Assembly: GCA_020445165.1 (NCBI GenBank)
Contig: JAGRHE010000017.1
Location: forward strand, 1 to 27,102
Reading direction: 5' to 3'
Source: Gammaproteobacteria bacterium
Lineage (GTDB): Bacteria; Pseudomonadota; Gammaproteobacteria; Chromatiales; Sedimenticolaceae
DNA: 27,102 bases
In this document: piece by piece, positions 8,835 to 17,568 of the stretch
How positions within the stretch are numbered: position 1 is the stretch's first letter
Layout: each line of letters opens with the position of its first letter
Notes under the pieces: model-generated
What the model was told of the DNA's origin: nothing
Seen by the model: the letters and a program-made list of their open reading frames with translations, nothing else
Database searches by the model: none
Program-made: the position numbers and the translations under genes

Positions 8835-11722
8835 GATTGAGCGCCAAGACACGTATCGCGTTCGGACAGATCGGCCTGGTGGCCAGCGTGCTGCTGGCGG
8901 CCAGCTTCCTGGGTCTGATCCCCGATCAGCGCGCGACCATCCGCGAGGGCCGCACGGCCTTGGCCGAAGCGCTGGCTGCGAACAGTTCGGCGCTGGTCAC
9001 CCAGCAGGATGTCGCGCGCCTGGACGCCGACCTGCGCCTGGTGGTCGAACGCAACGATGACCTGTTGTCGGCCGGGCTACGCACGCGCGAGGGCCGGCTG
9101 ATCGCGACCGTTGGCGAGCATGAGGATTTCTGGCAACGCTCCGACAGTGAACTGTCGACCGACAGTCAGGTCAAGGTACCGATCTGGGCCGGCAGCACGC
9201 CATGGGGTCATGTCGAGCTGCGCTTCCGGTCACTCGGCGGGGGCGGCATTGCCGGCTTCTTCAAGGATCCGCTGATTGTATTGATCGGTTTCGTCGCCCT
9301 GTCGAGCTTCTTCGCCTTCTATTTCTACCTCGGTCGCATGCTGCGCCATCTCGACCCGTCGCAGGCCATCCCGGGACGGGTGCGTTCGGCGCTCGATACC
9401 ATGGCGGAAGGCCTGCTGGTGCTCGACAACAAGGAGCAGATCGTACTGGCCAACCGCGCTTTCGGTGAATTGCTCGACAAACCGTCCGACGAACTGCTCG
9501 GCGTGCGCGTTTCGGCATTTCCGTGGGAAGACGAGGATGGCCAGGCCCTGCCGAAGGATCAGCGCCCCTGGCTGCGCGCGCTGCAGTCGGGTGAGGCCGA
9601 GGTCAACCAGCGCGTCCGCCTGACCCTGCCCAATGGTGGCCATCGCACCTTCATGATCAATTGCTCGCCGGTGCTTGGCAGCAGCGGCTCGCATGCCGGT
9701 GTGCTGGTCAGTTTCGACGATGTGACCCAGCTCGAAGAGCAGGAAGTCGAGCTGATCAAATCGAAAGAGGAAGCCGAGGCGGCCAACCAGGCGAAGAGTG
9801 CTTTCCTGGCCAACATGAGCCATGAGATCCGCACGCCGATGAATGCGATCCTCGGTTTCACCGAGCTGTTGCGGCGTGGCCTGACCCAGGACGAACGCGA
9901 GAATCAGCGCCACCTCGATACCGTCTATTCGAGTGGCAAGCACCTGCTCAATCTGATCAACGACATCCTCGACCTGTCCAAGGTCGAGTCCGGCCGTTTC
10001 GAGCTCGAGCTGACCGACTGTGATCCGTACTCGGTGATCGACGAGGTCGTGCGCGTGTTGCGGGTCAAGGCGAACGAGAAGGGCATCAGCCTGGACCTGC
10101 GCATCGACGGGCTGGTGCCGCGCCAGATCCACAGCGATGCCGGCCGTGTGCGCCAGATCGTCACCAACCTGGTTGGCAATGCGATCAAGTTCACCGAGCA
10201 GGGTGGGGTCGAGGTCGTGATCAATGCCAGGCCGGTCGGGGACAAGGTCGAATTCGGCATCGACGTGATCGATTCGGGGGTCGGCATGCAGTCGGCGGCA
10301 CTGGAGCGCATCTTCGACCCCTTCGTCCAGGCCGACAGTTCGGTCACCCGCAAGTTCGGTGGCACAGGCCTCGGTCTATCGATCAGCCGCAAGTTCGCGC
10401 GGGCACTCGGCGGCGACATCACGGTCACCAGTGAACCGGGCATGGGCAGCTGCTTCAGTGTCCGGCTGCTGGCGCAGCCGGCGGCGGCAGCGGATTGGAT
10501 CGACGGCATGCAGATCGAGCACGACCAGCACGCCGCGGTGGATATGTCCGACAGCGATTGGCACTTCGGCCCGGCACGCGTCCTGGTGGTCGATGACGGC
10601 GCCGAGAACCGCGAACTGGTCAAGCTGGTGTTGCAGAACTACGGCCTGCAGGTGGACGAGGCCGACAACGGCGCGGTTGCGCTGCAGCGCGTCGATGCGG
10701 CGAGCTACGACGTGGTCCTGATGGACGTGCAGATGCCGGTTATGGACGGCTTCACGGCTGCCGGTGCCATGCGTCAGCGCGGCGTCGAGGTCCCGATCGT
10801 CGCCCTGACCGCAAATGCAATGAAGGGTTTCGAGCAGGAATGCTTCGCCGCCGGCTATTCCGATTACCTGAGCAAGCCGATCGATATCGACGGCTTCACC
10901 GCCAAGATGGCCGAGCTGCTCGATGCGCGGCGGGAACCGCGCGCAGCGAAGGCTGCAGCCAAGCCCACGCCTGCACCTGCCGCGGCATCGGATTCGGCGC
11001 CGATCACGTCCACCCTGGCAGATCGCGATCCGGGATTCGCCGCCTTGGCGAAGCGTTTCGCCGAGGCCCTGGGCGGTCGCCTGGCCGATATGGACAACCT
11101 GTACCGGGCCGGGGACTTCAAGGGCCTTGCCGATCTGGCGCACTGGATGAAGGGTGCCGGCGGTACGGTCGGATTCGATGTGTTCACGACCCCGGCGCGC
11201 AATCTCGAAACCGCGGCCAAGGCGCACGACAGCAACGCGGCGCATGCCGCCCTGCTGAGCCTGCGTGCGCTGGCGGCCCGGGTCCCTGGTGCCGATCTTG
11301 GTGAGCTGACGGATTTGCACCCGCTCGCGCCACAGCAGCCGGTAGGCGAAGCGGAGCCGGCGGCAGACAGCACACCGATCGTGTCGCGCCTGGCCGGCAA
11401 CGCCCGCATGCAGCCGTTGATCGAGCGCTTCATCCAGCGTCTGCACGAGGAGGGCGAAGCGATGCAGGCAGCCTGGCAACAGGGCGACCTGGCGCGCATC
11501 GCCGAGGCGGCGCGCTGGATCAAGGGCTCGGCGGGCACGCTCGGATTCGACGCGTTCACCGAGCCGGCAGTGGACTTGGAGACGGCCGCGTTGGCCGACG
11601 ACCGGAACGCGGTTCCGGGATTGCTCGAAATCGTGCGTGATCTGACCAGGCGCACTCAATCCTCACAGGATTCGGTCGCTACCGGATCTGATGGGCCGGT
11701 CAAGCATGCCAGTGGCAGCTGA
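8831..11722 (+). CDS. Membrane hybrid sensor histidine kinase: PAS-HisKA-HATPase-REC-HPt-HPt-like
   Basis: A 963-residue inner-membrane phosphorelay kinase. TM1 is at ~11-30, followed by a periplasmic sensor region (~31-145, no recognised fold), TM2 at ~146-170, PAS at ~183-303 and a short coiled coil. HisKA has its phospho-acceptor H331 in FLANMSHEIRTPMNAI. The HATPase has its N box NLVGNAIKF (N450), DSGVGM and GGTGLGLSIS. REC has D632 in VVLMDVQMPVMDGF. Two HPt-like domains follow: the first keeps H771 in LAHWMKGAGGTVGF, the second has Arg895 in that position (AARWIKGSAGTLGF). The ATG overlaps the stop of the giant envelope protein (ATGA), implying translational coupling and a shared task. 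The response regulator downstream is the likely target of H771. The ligand is unknown; sensing through the giant protein is inference. Confidence 0.93.
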   Translation: MRLSAKTRIAFGQIGLVASVLLAASFLGLIPDQRATIREGRTALAEALAANSSALVTQQDVARLDADLRLVVERNDDLLSAGLRTREGRLIATVGEHEDFWQRSDSELSTDSQVKVPIWAGSTPWGHVELRFRSLGGGGIAGFFKDPLIVLIGFVALSSFFAFYFYLGRMLRHLDPSQAIPGRVRSALDTMAEGLLVLDNKEQIVLANRAFGELLDKPSDELLGVRVSAFPWEDEDGQALPKDQRPWLRALQSGEAEVNQRVRLTLPNGGHRTFMINCSPVLGSSGSHAGVLVSFDDVTQLEEQEVELIKSKEEAEAANQAKSAFLANMSHEIRTPMNAILGFTELLRRGLTQDERENQRHLDTVYSSGKHLLNLINDILDLSKVESGRFELELTDCDPYSVIDEVVRVLRVKANEKGISLDLRIDGLVPRQIHSDAGRVRQIVTNLVGNAIKFTEQGGVEVVINARPVGDKVEFGIDVIDSGVGMQSAALERIFDPFVQADSSVTRKFGGTGLGLSISRKFARALGGDITVTSEPGMGSCFSVRLLAQPAAAADWIDGMQIEHDQHAAVDMSDSDWHFGPARVLVVDDGAENRELVKLVLQNYGLQVDEADNGAVALQRVDAASYDVVLMDVQMPVMDGFTAAGAMRQRGVEVPIVALTANAMKGFEQECFAAGYSDYLSKPIDIDGFTAKMAELLDARREPRAAKAAAKPTPAPAAASDSAPITSTLADRDPGFAALAKRFAEALGGRLADMDNLYRAGDFKGLADLAHWMKGAGGTVGFDVFTTPARNLETAAKAHDSNAAHAALLSLRALAARVPGADLGELTDLHPLAPQQPVGEAEPAADSTPIVSRLAGNARMQPLIERFIQRLHEEGEAMQAAWQQGDLARIAEAARWIKGSAGTLGFDAFTEPAVDLETAALADDRNAVPGLLEIVRDLTRRTQSSQDSVATGSDGPVKHASGS

Positions 11723-13562
11723 ACGGGAAGCAGAAAGCGACCAGATGAAACCCGAAGCAGAAATCAGTCAAGCATCAAGCGTGGTCACAGACGAAGCCGA
11801 ATACCGGCTTGGTGAGGACTTCGCACAGCTACGCAACGCCAGCATCATGATGGTTGACGATGAGCCGATCACGATGGAGGTCGTACAGACCTTTCTCGAG
11901 GATGCCGGTTACCGCAAGTTCATCCTGATCGACGACTCCCTGCAGGCGATGGACCGTCTGCGTGAACAGCACCCGGATGTCCTGTTGCTCGACGTCGTGA
12001 TGCCCGGCCTGAATGGTTTCGAAATACTCAGCATGGTGCGCGCCGACCCCGAGTTCACGCATCTGCCGGTCATCATTCTGACTTCGTCATCCGATGCCGC
12101 GACCAAGCTGCAGGCGCTGGATCTGGGTGCCACCGATTTCCTGTCCAAGCCAGTCGATCCGAGTGAGCTCGCCCTGCGCGTGCGCAACACGCTGGCCGCG
12201 AAGGCGTACCAGGATCACCTCGCGTTCTACGACGTGTTGACCAACCTGCCCAACCGGCGTCTTTTTCAGGACCGCGCTGAATGGGCGATTCGTAGCGCGC
12301 AGCGTGAACAGGACAAGGTGGCGATGGTGCATATCGCCTTCGACGACTTCAAGCGCATCACCGATACGTTTGGGCCGAGCATCGGTGACGAGGTGCTCAA
12401 ACAATTGGCAGCGCGCCTGGCCGACAATGTGCGAGGCACCGATTCTCTGGGACGCGACATTGCCGATGCATCGTCGTGGGTGGACGTATTCCGACTCGGC
12501 AGTGCCGACTTCTCTCTGCTGCTGCCATCGATCGATGGCGTCGCGCGTGCGGCACTGGTCGGTCAGCGCCTGCTCAAGGCGATGGATGCACCGTTCGATG
12601 CGGATGGCACCGATGTCTACCTGACGCCGAGTATCGGTGTCGCGGCGTTTCCCGATGATGCCGACGACGTCAGCACGCTGATCAAACTGGCGATGGGTGC
12701 CAGTAGCCAGGCAATCATGCAGGGCGGTGGCCGGATCAAGTTCTACTCGTCGGAACTCAACCAGGCATCCCTGCAGCGTCTTCGCATGGAGGCGGATCTG
12801 AGGCGCGCGGTGGAGAACGAGGAGTTCCGGCTGGTATACCAACCCAAGGTGGATCTCGGCAGTGGCTACATCATCGGCGCCGAGGCCCTGATTCGCTGGC
12901 ATCTCGAAGACGGCAGCGTCGTCTCACCCGTCGATTTCATCCCGGTCGCCGAAGAGTCTGGCCTGATCCTGCCGATCGGCGAATGGGCGTTGCGCGAAGC
13001 CTGTCGCCAGCTCGCCGAATGGCGCGAAGCCGGCATCGACATCAAGGTTGCCGTGAACATTTCGGCGCGGCAGTTCTTCGAGGCCGACCTGGTGGAAATG
13101 ACCCGGATGGTACTTGCGGAATACGGCTTGTCGCCCGCCAGCCTGGTGCTGGAACTGACCGAAAGCATCCTGATCGATAACGTCGAGACCGCGCTCGAAA
13201 TTGTGGCCCAGCTGCGTGCACTCGGTGTCAGCATCTCGATCGACGATTTCGGTACCGGCTACTCCTCACTGAGTTACCTGAAACGGTTCCGCGTCGACGA
13301 GGTCAAGATCGATCGCTCGTTCGTTACCGATGCGCCGCAGTCGCGCGAAGACCAGGCGTTGGTCTACGCGGTCACCTACCTGGCGCACGAATTCGGCTTC
13401 AGTGTCTGTGCCGAAGGCGTCGAAACGCCGGAACAACTCGGACTGCTCAAGGACATTGCCTGCGACATCTACCAGGGTTACTACTTCAGCCGCCCGGTCA
13501 CCCCGAAGGCATTTGCCGATCACTACATGCGCCAGTCCAACGCCGATCGCAGCACCGGCTGA
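11691..13562 (+). CDS. Response regulator REC-GGDEF(degenerate)-EAL, probable c-di-GMP phosphodiesterase
   Basis: 623 residues from ATG 11691, which overlaps the kinase by 32 bases. In-frame ATGs at 11706 and 11745 are also possible; the last would avoid the overlap, and the first ~50 residues are not conserved-looking. REC carries the acidic pair D56/D57, phospho-acceptor D101 (VLLLDVVMPGLNGF) and K153. The diguanylate cyclase domain (~175-345) begins DVLTNLPNRR, but its signature reads GSADF (270-274) instead of GGDEF, so cyclase activity is unlikely. The EAL domain keeps EAL (398-400), NISARQFF, LTESI, DDFGTGYSSLSYLKRF and KIDRSF, as expected of an active phosphodiesterase that hydrolyses c-di-GMP. 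It is cytoplasmic and probably phosphorylated by the adjacent hybrid kinase. Lowered c-di-GMP would favour dispersal over matrix production. Confidence 0.93.
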   Translation: MGRSSMPVAAEREAESDQMKPEAEISQASSVVTDEAEYRLGEDFAQLRNASIMMVDDEPITMEVVQTFLEDAGYRKFILIDDSLQAMDRLREQHPDVLLLDVVMPGLNGFEILSMVRADPEFTHLPVIILTSSSDAATKLQALDLGATDFLSKPVDPSELALRVRNTLAAKAYQDHLAFYDVLTNLPNRRLFQDRAEWAIRSAQREQDKVAMVHIAFDDFKRITDTFGPSIGDEVLKQLAARLADNVRGTDSLGRDIADASSWVDVFRLGSADFSLLLPSIDGVARAALVGQRLLKAMDAPFDADGTDVYLTPSIGVAAFPDDADDVSTLIKLAMGASSQAIMQGGGRIKFYSSELNQASLQRLRMEADLRRAVENEEFRLVYQPKVDLGSGYIIGAEALIRWHLEDGSVVSPVDFIPVAEESGLILPIGEWALREACRQLAEWREAGIDIKVAVNISARQFFEADLVEMTRMVLAEYGLSPASLVLELTESILIDNVETALEIVAQLRALGVSISIDDFGTGYSSLSYLKRFRVDEVKIDRSFVTDAPQSREDQALVYAVTYLAHEFGFSVCAEGVETPEQLGLLKDIACDIYQGYYFSRPVTPKAFADHYMRQSNADRSTG

Positions 13563-13614
13563 CACAGGTGTACGGACGCACACCGTCCATTCCTGGACGT
13601 CGTTTGCGCATCAC

Positions 13615-14310
13615 TCAGTAATAGCGCGGTGATTCGTAGGCGCGCTGCTCCTGTCCCTCGACCACCGGCTTGACGAAGATCTCCACGCGACGGTTCAGCT
13701 GGCGTCCGGCCTCGGTCGCGTTGTCGGCACGCGGTTCGCGTTCGCCGCGACCCTCGGTGCGCAGACGCTGGCGCGGTACCCCGTAGGTGGCCAGGTAATC
13801 GCCGACGCTTTGTGCGCGCCTTTCCGACAGGCCCTGGTTGTAGCTGTCGCTGCCTATGCTGTCGGTGTGGCCGACCACGTGCACCACGGTCCGGTCGTAC
13901 TTGAGCAGCAGGTTGGCCAGCTTGTCGAGCGACGGGCGAAACGCCGACTTGATGTCGGCCTTGCCGAAATCGAAGGAAACTTCCGAGTCCAGCGTCAGTT
14001 TCAGCGTGTCGTCGCGCAGACGCTCGATCTCGAGCTCGTTGGCAGCGCGCTCCTGTTGCATCGCGGCCTCGAAATCCTGCTGCTGGTTGTCCATGTAGTA
14101 GCCGACACCGCCGCCAGCGAGGGCGCCCACCGCGGCACCGACCCAGCGTCCGGCATCGTCATCGAGCTGGTGACCCAGCACGGCACCCGCCACCGCGCCG
14201 ACCGCGGCCCCGACCTTGGCCCGCTGATGCGGGTCGTTCTGCGTTGCGCACCCGGCAACGGCGACGGAAACGGCGCCGGCCAGCGCCAGGTTACGAATTC
14301 TGCTGTTCAT
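13615..14310 (-). CDS. OmpA-family lipoprotein with glycine-zipper segments
   Basis: 231 residues. I chose ATG 14310 because it starts a lipoprotein signal (MNSRIRNLALAG...VAGC, Cys21) and a good ribosome site (GAGGA) lies 9 bases upstream. The open frame extends 37 codons further but codes for a non-signal-like Arg/Gly-rich stretch. After the Cys come two glycine-zipper segments (VGAAVGAVAGAVLG and VGAAVGALAGGGVGYYM), a short helical linker, then a C-terminal OmpA domain (~110-215) with GHTDSIGSDSYNQGLSERRA and LNRRVEIFV. The family anchors the outer membrane to peptidoglycan; the Asp of HTD and the Arg of LSERRA are the usual diaminopimelate-binding residues. It is convergent with the response regulator and divergent from the TPR gene. 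Confidence 0.92.
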   Translation of the reverse strand: MNSRIRNLALAGAVSVAVAGCATQNDPHQRAKVGAAVGAVAGAVLGHQLDDDAGRWVGAAVGALAGGGVGYYMDNQQQDFEAAMQQERAANELEIERLRDDTLKLTLDSEVSFDFGKADIKSAFRPSLDKLANLLLKYDRTVVHVVGHTDSIGSDSYNQGLSERRAQSVGDYLATYGVPRQRLRTEGRGEREPRADNATEAGRQLNRRVEIFVKPVVEGQEQRAYESPRYY

Positions 14311-14406
14311 CGCTGTAGTCCTCTGTCGTCTGTCTCGACCATGGTCGCGTTTGCGTTTATGACCCCGGCGCTGCGTAAACATTCCCTTTCCGTCAGGCAC
14401 CATTCC

Positions 14407-14433
14407 GGGTCCGGCTGTCATTTGACCGGACCC
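14407..14433. promoter_or_regulatory. Perfect inverted repeat between divergent genes (possible operator)
   Basis: GGGTCCGG and CCGGACCC form perfect 8-bp arms around an 11-base spacer in the 281-bp region between the OmpA lipoprotein and the TPR gene. There is no T-run, so it is not an obvious terminator. Its location between two divergent starts fits a shared regulator site, but no known operator was recognised. No convincing -35/-10 pair was seen in this region for either gene. Confidence 0.4.
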
Positions 14434-14591
14434 AAGCTTAACCGCAGCTGAATATGCCGCATCCTGCCGTCACGGCAATCGTTTGCTTCGGGCCGGGCAT
14501 TATTTTGCGTTGCACCTTTACCGTATCATGGCTGTCTGATCGCAGATTCCAGAACCTTTCTCCTGATATCCGACTGTTGCGGGCTGGCGTG

Positions 14592-17393
14592 ATGAAATCC
14601 ACATTGTTGACTTTGCTGTTGTTGATGGGTGCGAGCGGCAGCCTGGCCACTCCGGTCGATGTGCCCGGGGTCCGGCTGTACGAGAATGCATTGCGTCAAT
14701 TCGAAGCAGGCGAGCTGCAGCAGGCCCTGGTCACGGTGCGCGATTCGCTGCAGGCCAACCCCGGAGATCTCGCCGCGAAGGTCCTGCTCGGCCGGGTTCG
14801 CCTGCGCCTGGGGCATGCGAAGGCAGCCGAAGAGGCGCTCGATGAGGCGCTGCGGCTGGGTGCGGCCGGTTCACTGGTCGCCGTACCTTTGGCCCAGGCG
14901 CGCAACCAGCTCGGTCATTATGCGCAGAACCTCGCCACGATTCGCGCCGAGGACCTGGCCGCCGATGACAGCGGTGACCTGTGGGTACAGCGTGGACATG
15001 CCGCCCTGGGTATGGGTGATTTCGTCGGTGCTGCGTACTCGTTCGACAAGGCGACCGAACGCAATCCGGCGAATCTCAGTGCCGCGCTGGGCATGGCATC
15101 GGTGCATATCGAACAGGGCGACCTGGACCAGGCCGAGGCGCTCGGCCAGCGCGTGCTGGCGGCGGCACCAGGCAATGCCGATGCCTGGTTCGTCGTCGGC
15201 ATGGTGCTGGAGCAACGCTACCAGCTGGTCGAGGCGCAGAAGCACTTCCTCAAGGCGCTGGAGATCGACCCAAATCATCCCAAGGCGCTGCTGGCACGGG
15301 CGGTGATCACGCTGCATCGCAACGAACCGGCCGCCGCGGTGCCGATGTTCGAAGCGATCCTGGAGAAGCAGCCATGGTCGCTGGAGGCCGTCTACCTGCT
15401 CAGCCAGGCACTGACGTCCGCCGGCCGCGAAGCGGCGGCCGATAAGGCGCTCGAACGTGCCGCCGAGCTGGTGTCGACGGTCACCCCGCAGGACCTGGAC
15501 AGTAACCCGCGCCTGCTGCTGATCTCGTCGCTGGTCCTGTACGACCTGGGCAAGCTGCAGAGCGCCGCGATCTACATCGAGCGCTACCTGGGCAACCGGC
15601 CGAAAGACGTGCAGGCGCGCAAGCAGGCGGCCAAGATCGCGTCACTGATCGGCAAGCATGTCGACGCGGTGCGCGAGTTACGAGGACTGGCGCTGGAGCG
15701 GCCGAACGACGTTCAGGTCCAGATCATGCTCGGCGACGTGTATGCCGACATGCGTGATTTCATCTCGGCCGAGAAACACTACCGCGCCGCGATCGACATG
15801 AGCGTCCCCAGCCTGCGCCTGATCGGGCGCCTGGGACTGGCGCAATACGGCCAGGGGCGCACCGACCTGGCGATCGAGACCATGCGCCGGCTGGTCGATC
15901 TGGCCCCGGGGCAAAGTGCCGGCGCGTCGATCTTTCTCGGCATCCTCTATCTGCACGTCGGAGACCTGGAGGCGGCGCGCGTGGTTGCCGACGACGTGGT
16001 CGCGCGCATGCCAGACAACCTGCTGGCGATCAATCTGCAGGCGGTCATTGCGGTTGCAGAAAAGCGGTACGACGAAGGCCGCAGCCTGTTCAACTCCGTG
16101 GTCGCGCGCGAACCCGACTACGACCCGGCACGTATGAACCTGATCAAGCTGGATATCGTGGAGGGGCGCTTCGAGGCGGCGGAACAGTCGCTCAACCAGC
16201 TGCTGTTGAAGGATCCGCGCAACCCGGCCGTGCTGCGCACCCGGGCCGAGATGGCGATCGCCCAGAACGATTATCCCGCGGCGATCCTGTTCCTGGAGAA
16301 GGTGCTGGCATCCAATCCCGGCGAGGTCGGTGACGCGCTGCTGCTGTCACGCCTGCAGGAACGGGTCGGCGAGGCGGATGCCGCGTTGAAGCAATTGCTC
16401 GAGCTGGAGAAGCGCCTGCCCGAGGATATCGCGATCAAGCTGCGACTGGCTGAACTGCAGATCGCCGCCGGCCGCATCGACAGCGCCCGTACCCTGCTGG
16501 TCGATGCCGCCCAGCTGGCCGGTCCGCATGCCACCCAGCGGGTCGCGGTGGCCGAATTGCAGGTCAAGGCCGGTGCCTACGACGATGCGCTGCAGGGCAC
16601 GCAGCGGGTGCTCAGTGAGTACCCGGACGCGATTGCCCCCAAGCTGCTGATGGCGCGCGTGCACGTCCGCCAGCAACACTTCAACCAGGCCGACGATATC
16701 GTCAGCGGCGTGTTGCAGAACCACCCGAACGATGTGCGTGCGCTCAGCATGATGGGCGACGTGCGTCTCGCCCGCGGTCAGCGCAGCGAGGCACTCGACT
16801 TCTACCGCCGCGCGGCCAGGATCGAAGACACTCCGCAGCTGGCCCTGAGCATCTACACGGCGCAGCGGGCCGGTGGCGAGGACAGGGCGGCGCTGGCTGG
16901 TCTGGCGGCCTGGCACGAGGCGCACGAGCCGGATGCCCGGGTGATGGGCGTGCTGGCCGACCACTATGCACGGATCGGCGAGGTCGAGGTCGCGGTCGAG
17001 TTGTACCGGGCCGTGATTGCCCTGGATCCGTTCAATGTCAGCGCGTTCAACAATCTCGCGGTGGCCGTTATGCAGATCGACGGCGAGGAGGCGCTGCGGG
17101 CCGCGACCCGGGCCCACGAACTGGCGCCGCAGAACCCGGCAGTACTCGACACCCTGGGCTGGACCCAGGTTCAGTTGGGCAATCTCGAAACCGGCCTTGC
17201 CCGGTTGCGTGAGGCCCTGACCCGCAACGACCGGGTGCCGGAGATCCACTATCACCTGGCGGTCGCACTGGAGGAGTTCGGCAACCGGGATGCGGCTTAC
17301 CGTGCCCTGCGCCGGGCGCTGGCCGGAGACGCGGATTTCGCCGGTCGTGCCGATGCCGAGCGTCGCCTGCGGCGGCTCGAAGCCAGCTTGTGA
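14592..17393 (+). CDS. prsT: PrsT-type large TPR protein of the PEP-CTERM/exosortase system
   Basis: 933 residues. ATG 14592 is preferred over the upstream frame opening because it begins a clear signal peptide (MKSTLLTLLLLMGASGSLA, cut before TPVD). The 46 codons upstream in the open frame look untranslated. The mature protein is made almost entirely of tetratricopeptide repeats, about 20 or more units of ~34 residues, for example DAWFVVGMVLEQ...AQKHFLKALEIDPNHPKAL and NVSAFNNLAVAVM. Length and layout match the PrsT proteins of exosortase/exopolysaccharide loci, thought to assist assembly or export of the polymer and PEP-CTERM proteins. Unlike typical PrsT it shows no lipobox Cys after the signal. 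The PEP-CTERM-like gene 175 bases downstream supports the call. A generic periplasmic TPR protein is the alternative. Confidence 0.78.
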   Translation: MKSTLLTLLLLMGASGSLATPVDVPGVRLYENALRQFEAGELQQALVTVRDSLQANPGDLAAKVLLGRVRLRLGHAKAAEEALDEALRLGAAGSLVAVPLAQARNQLGHYAQNLATIRAEDLAADDSGDLWVQRGHAALGMGDFVGAAYSFDKATERNPANLSAALGMASVHIEQGDLDQAEALGQRVLAAAPGNADAWFVVGMVLEQRYQLVEAQKHFLKALEIDPNHPKALLARAVITLHRNEPAAAVPMFEAILEKQPWSLEAVYLLSQALTSAGREAAADKALERAAELVSTVTPQDLDSNPRLLLISSLVLYDLGKLQSAAIYIERYLGNRPKDVQARKQAAKIASLIGKHVDAVRELRGLALERPNDVQVQIMLGDVYADMRDFISAEKHYRAAIDMSVPSLRLIGRLGLAQYGQGRTDLAIETMRRLVDLAPGQSAGASIFLGILYLHVGDLEAARVVADDVVARMPDNLLAINLQAVIAVAEKRYDEGRSLFNSVVAREPDYDPARMNLIKLDIVEGRFEAAEQSLNQLLLKDPRNPAVLRTRAEMAIAQNDYPAAILFLEKVLASNPGEVGDALLLSRLQERVGEADAALKQLLELEKRLPEDIAIKLRLAELQIAAGRIDSARTLLVDAAQLAGPHATQRVAVAELQVKAGAYDDALQGTQRVLSEYPDAIAPKLLMARVHVRQQHFNQADDIVSGVLQNHPNDVRALSMMGDVRLARGQRSEALDFYRRAARIEDTPQLALSIYTAQRAGGEDRAALAGLAAWHEAHEPDARVMGVLADHYARIGEVEVAVELYRAVIALDPFNVSAFNNLAVAVMQIDGEEALRAATRAHELAPQNPAVLDTLGWTQVQLGNLETGLARLREALTRNDRVPEIHYHLAVALEEFGNRDAAYRALRRALAGDADFAGRADAERRLRRLEASL

Positions 17394-17568
17394 CGGCTAC
17401 TCCGGCGACCGCTGCGCCGGGTGTCAGGATTTCTTACAAGGATCGAGTAAGTGATCAGGAATCCAAAGTACAAGATTTTGCGAATCAAACGCTTGGGAAT
17501 TTTGGTTCGATAATTGCTAAGCGTTATCGGATACAACATAACAAAGCCATACCAAGAGCTGACCTCAC
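17394..17568 (+). promoter_or_regulatory. AT-rich leader of the PEP-CTERM-like gene
   Basis: This 175-bp gap is clearly more AT-rich than its surroundings from about 17420 onward, as expected of a promoter region. CCGGCG/CGCCGG (17402-17420, 7-base loop) is a weak hairpin just after the TPR gene stop, without a T-run. GATAAT at 17509-17514 matches a -10 box at 5 of 6 positions, but no good -35 lies at the right spacing. No TGGC-N8-TTGC sigma-54 site was seen. Confidence 0.4.

Noticed and set aside
13563..13614. Terminator between the response regulator and OmpA lipoprotein genes
   Set aside because: Only a weak 5-bp pairing (GGTGT/ACACC) without a T-run was found in this 52-bp gap.
14500..14530. 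Sigma-70 promoter for the PrsT-like gene with -10 TATCAT at 14524
   Set aside because: No acceptable -35 hexamer lies 16-18 bases upstream, so the match is too weak to annotate.
14454..14591. Upstream extension of the PrsT-like frame
   Set aside because: It places 46 non-conserved residues before a clear signal peptide, so ATG 14592 is the better start.
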